Source: Clostridiales bacterium (lineage in GTDB: Bacteria; Bacillota; Clostridia; Oscillospirales; Oscillospiraceae). From it: DNA of 5,772 bases. The stretch is from NCBI GenBank assembly GCA_004555205.1, contig SFIY01000046.1, forward strand, positions 1-5,772. The letters are read 5' to 3'. This document shows, one piece after another, positions 4,513-5,772 of this stretch. The notes below the pieces were generated by a model. It worked only from the letters and a program-made list of their open reading frames with translations, was not told where the DNA came from and did no database searches. Numbering within the stretch: the first letter of the stretch is position 1; each line of letters begins with the position of its first letter. Made by a program: the position numbers and the translations under genes.

Positions 4513-5608
4513 ATGGCAAAACGAAGGCCATCCGGCGACGGCATGGTGCGCAAGTGGGATGACGGCCGCTGGGAAGGCCGCATCGTGGTAGGCCACAAGA
4601 AAAACGGCGACCCCATCTTCCATCACGACTATGCCAACACCCAGAAGGAGCTGACAGACAAGCTTCACCAGAGCATCGAGCGCTATCAGGATGTGGAACT
4701 GACCGAGGACAGCCGCATGACGCTGGGCGAGTGGCTGGACATCTGGCTGGCGGAGTACAAGGAAGGTACCATCCGCCCCAGCACCATGAAATGCTACCGT
4801 CAGTTCATCGACTGCTACATCAAGCCCCAGCTGGGACAGAAGCAGGTATCCCTCGTCACCAGTCAGGACATCCAGCGCATGTACCGCCGCCTGAAAAAAG
4901 AGGGCCGTATCCATGAGCACGCCGAAGATGGATACGGATCCACACCATGCTCCACGGAGCCATGATGGACGCGGTGCAGGCGCATATCATTCCGAAGAAT
5001 CCAACCGAGGGTCCGACTGCACCCAGACCAAACTACAAGCCCAAGCGCATCCTGAACGAGCAGGAACTGGACACCTTCATGGAGGTTATCCGGCAGGACG
5101 AGGTCTGGTATGAGTTCTTCTACACCGAGCTCATGACCGGACTGCGGTGGGGCGAGATCTGTGGCCTCATGTGGAAGGACTTTGACGAGAAGAAAGGCAC
5201 GCTGAAAGTGTGCCGCACCCTCCACAGCAAAAAGATGGGCGTGTTCGCTCTGGGCGACACCAAGACCAGCAAGGGTACCCGCACCATCATCCTGCCCCCG
5301 AGCATCGTGGAACTCCTGCGTCAGAGGAAGAAACGAGCCATCAGTCAATGGATCTTCCCTCATCCCACCAGCCCGGAGCTGCCGGCGAATCCAGACTCGG
5401 CCTACCGCCACATGAAAACGCTCCTCCAGCGGGCAGGACTCCCCAGTATCCGCTTTCATGATCTGCGTCATACCTTCGCAACCCACGCCCTCACCAGCGG
5501 TGTGTGCAGAAGCAGGCCTGCGGTATCGTGGGCGGCTTCATGGAAGATCTCTTCGGAAAGGAGTTGAAACCGTGGCAAGAAAACGAAAAAACGGAGATGG
5601 AACCATAA
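4513..5608 (+). pseudogene. Tyrosine recombinase (integrase) broken by two internal deletions
   Basis: Starts at ATG 4513 with AAGGAGG 8 bases upstream. Visible parts: AP2-like arm-binding domain (GDGMVRKWDDGRWEGRIVVG), SAM-like core-binding domain (MTLGEWLDIWLAEYKEGTIRPSTMKCYRQFID), then, in another frame, the catalytic domain with TGLRWGEICGL (first arginine) and HDLRHTFATHAL. Reading changes from frame 1 to frame 3 near 4940, where DGYG is followed directly by RIHTMLHGA; homologues have about ten residues between. It changes again from frame 3 to frame 2 near 5503, where ALTSGV is followed by QKQACGIVGGFMEDLFGKELKPW. The second join lacks the segment that should hold the LGH histidine and the tyrosine nucleophile, so the product cannot be catalytic. 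The original C terminus ends at TAA 5606-5608 and overlaps the next integrase start. Deletion sizes are estimated from remembered homologues. Confidence 0.88.
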
Positions 5609-5772
5609 GGCAGCGGGCGGACGGCCGTTGGGAAGGCCGCTATGTCATCGGCTACGATGACAAGGGCTATCCGAAGACGAAGAACGTCCTCGCCAAAACC
5701 AAACGGGAGTGTGCGGAGAAGCTCCAGAAACTGAAAGAGGAACTGGGCGGCATCAAGTCCGATAAGGTAAAG
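5572..5772 (+). CDS. Tyrosine recombinase (integrase), N-terminal part
   Basis: GTG start at 5572 with AAAGGAG (5557-5563) 8 bases upstream; 67 residues are visible before the window ends. It begins with a basic RKRKNGDGTIRQR stretch and an AP2-like arm-DNA-binding domain (DGRWEGRYVIGYDDKGYPKTKNV, about 17-39), then the helix ECAEKLQKLKEEL typical of the linker to the core-binding domain. It overlaps the 3' end of the preceding broken integrase by 37 bases in another frame, so the two were a translationally linked pair. The preceding partner is inactive, so this gene may carry the remaining recombinase activity, if its unseen catalytic half is intact. Its family probably corresponds to the integrase tail at the left edge of the window. 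Confidence 0.88.
   Translation, partial: MARKRKNGDGTIRQRADGRWEGRYVIGYDDKGYPKTKNVLAKTKRECAEKLQKLKEELGGIKSDKVK

Noticed and set aside
3984..4616. Minus-strand open frame of 210 codons across the operon end and the integrase start
   Set aside because: It runs antisense over coupled genes, terminator hairpins and the integrase start; Ser/Arg/Pro-rich translation without a domain.
4863..5486. Minus-strand open frame of 207 codons opposite the second integrase
   Set aside because: It is antisense to recognisable integrase catalytic motifs; a high-GC shadow frame.
1..5772. tRNA or rRNA gene as an integration target
   Set aside because: No cloverleaf, CCA end or conserved TPsiC-like segment was found next to the repeat clusters or integrase ends by eye.

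Overview
The window looks like accessory DNA of a Gram-positive gut-type Clostridia (Oscillospiraceae/Ruminococcaceae-like). The reasons are strong AGGAGG-type ribosome binding sites, TTG/GTG starts, tightly overlapping short genes, and tyrosine recombinases with AP2-like arm-binding domains of the kind common in clostridial integrative elements. The lineage is inferred from gene style; no rRNA or housekeeping gene is present.

Layout. (1) 2-799, + strand: the C-terminal part of a tyrosine recombinase with a C-terminal copy of the AP2-like arm-binding domain, closed by a strong bidirectional hairpin terminator (803-855). (2) 871-2868: a cargo block on the minus strand, bordered on both sides by similar short direct repeats built on GGAAYRATAT. 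It holds an intact small E2 ubiquitin-conjugating-like protein (941-1390). Overlapping it by ATGA is the C-terminal half of a CD-NTase-like nucleotidyltransferase (1387-1830). Together these look like the remnant of a type II-short CBASS anti-phage operon whose catalytic nucleotidyltransferase half and effector are missing. Upstream of the break is a complete Fic-domain protein (1880-2776) with its own promoter and terminator. The CBASS remnant is clearly AT-rich; everything else is GC-richer. (3) 2885-4135, + strand: a terminator, a regulatory/repeat region, then a compact overlapping operon of an excisionase-like HTH protein, an HTH replication-initiator-like protein and an unknown 113-residue protein. 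(4) 4204-4512: hairpins and a non-coding spacer with repeated CAAGGGTTT motifs. (5) 4513-5608: a second tyrosine recombinase broken by two internal deletions that change frame and remove catalytic residues. (6) 5572-5772: the start of a third tyrosine recombinase that runs off the window.

How it fits together. The order xis / HTH / orf / int / int is that of an integrative element with paired recombinases. The recombinase tail at the left edge has the domain expected at the end of such a pair, so the left edge may be the end of a related element. The simplest reading is two related integrative modules in a row with a defence-type cargo (E2/CD-NTase remnant plus Fic) between them. The cargo may have been exchanged by recombination at the short direct repeats. 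The most notable findings are the decapitated CBASS operon with a preserved E2, the flanking repeats, and the doubly deleted integrase.
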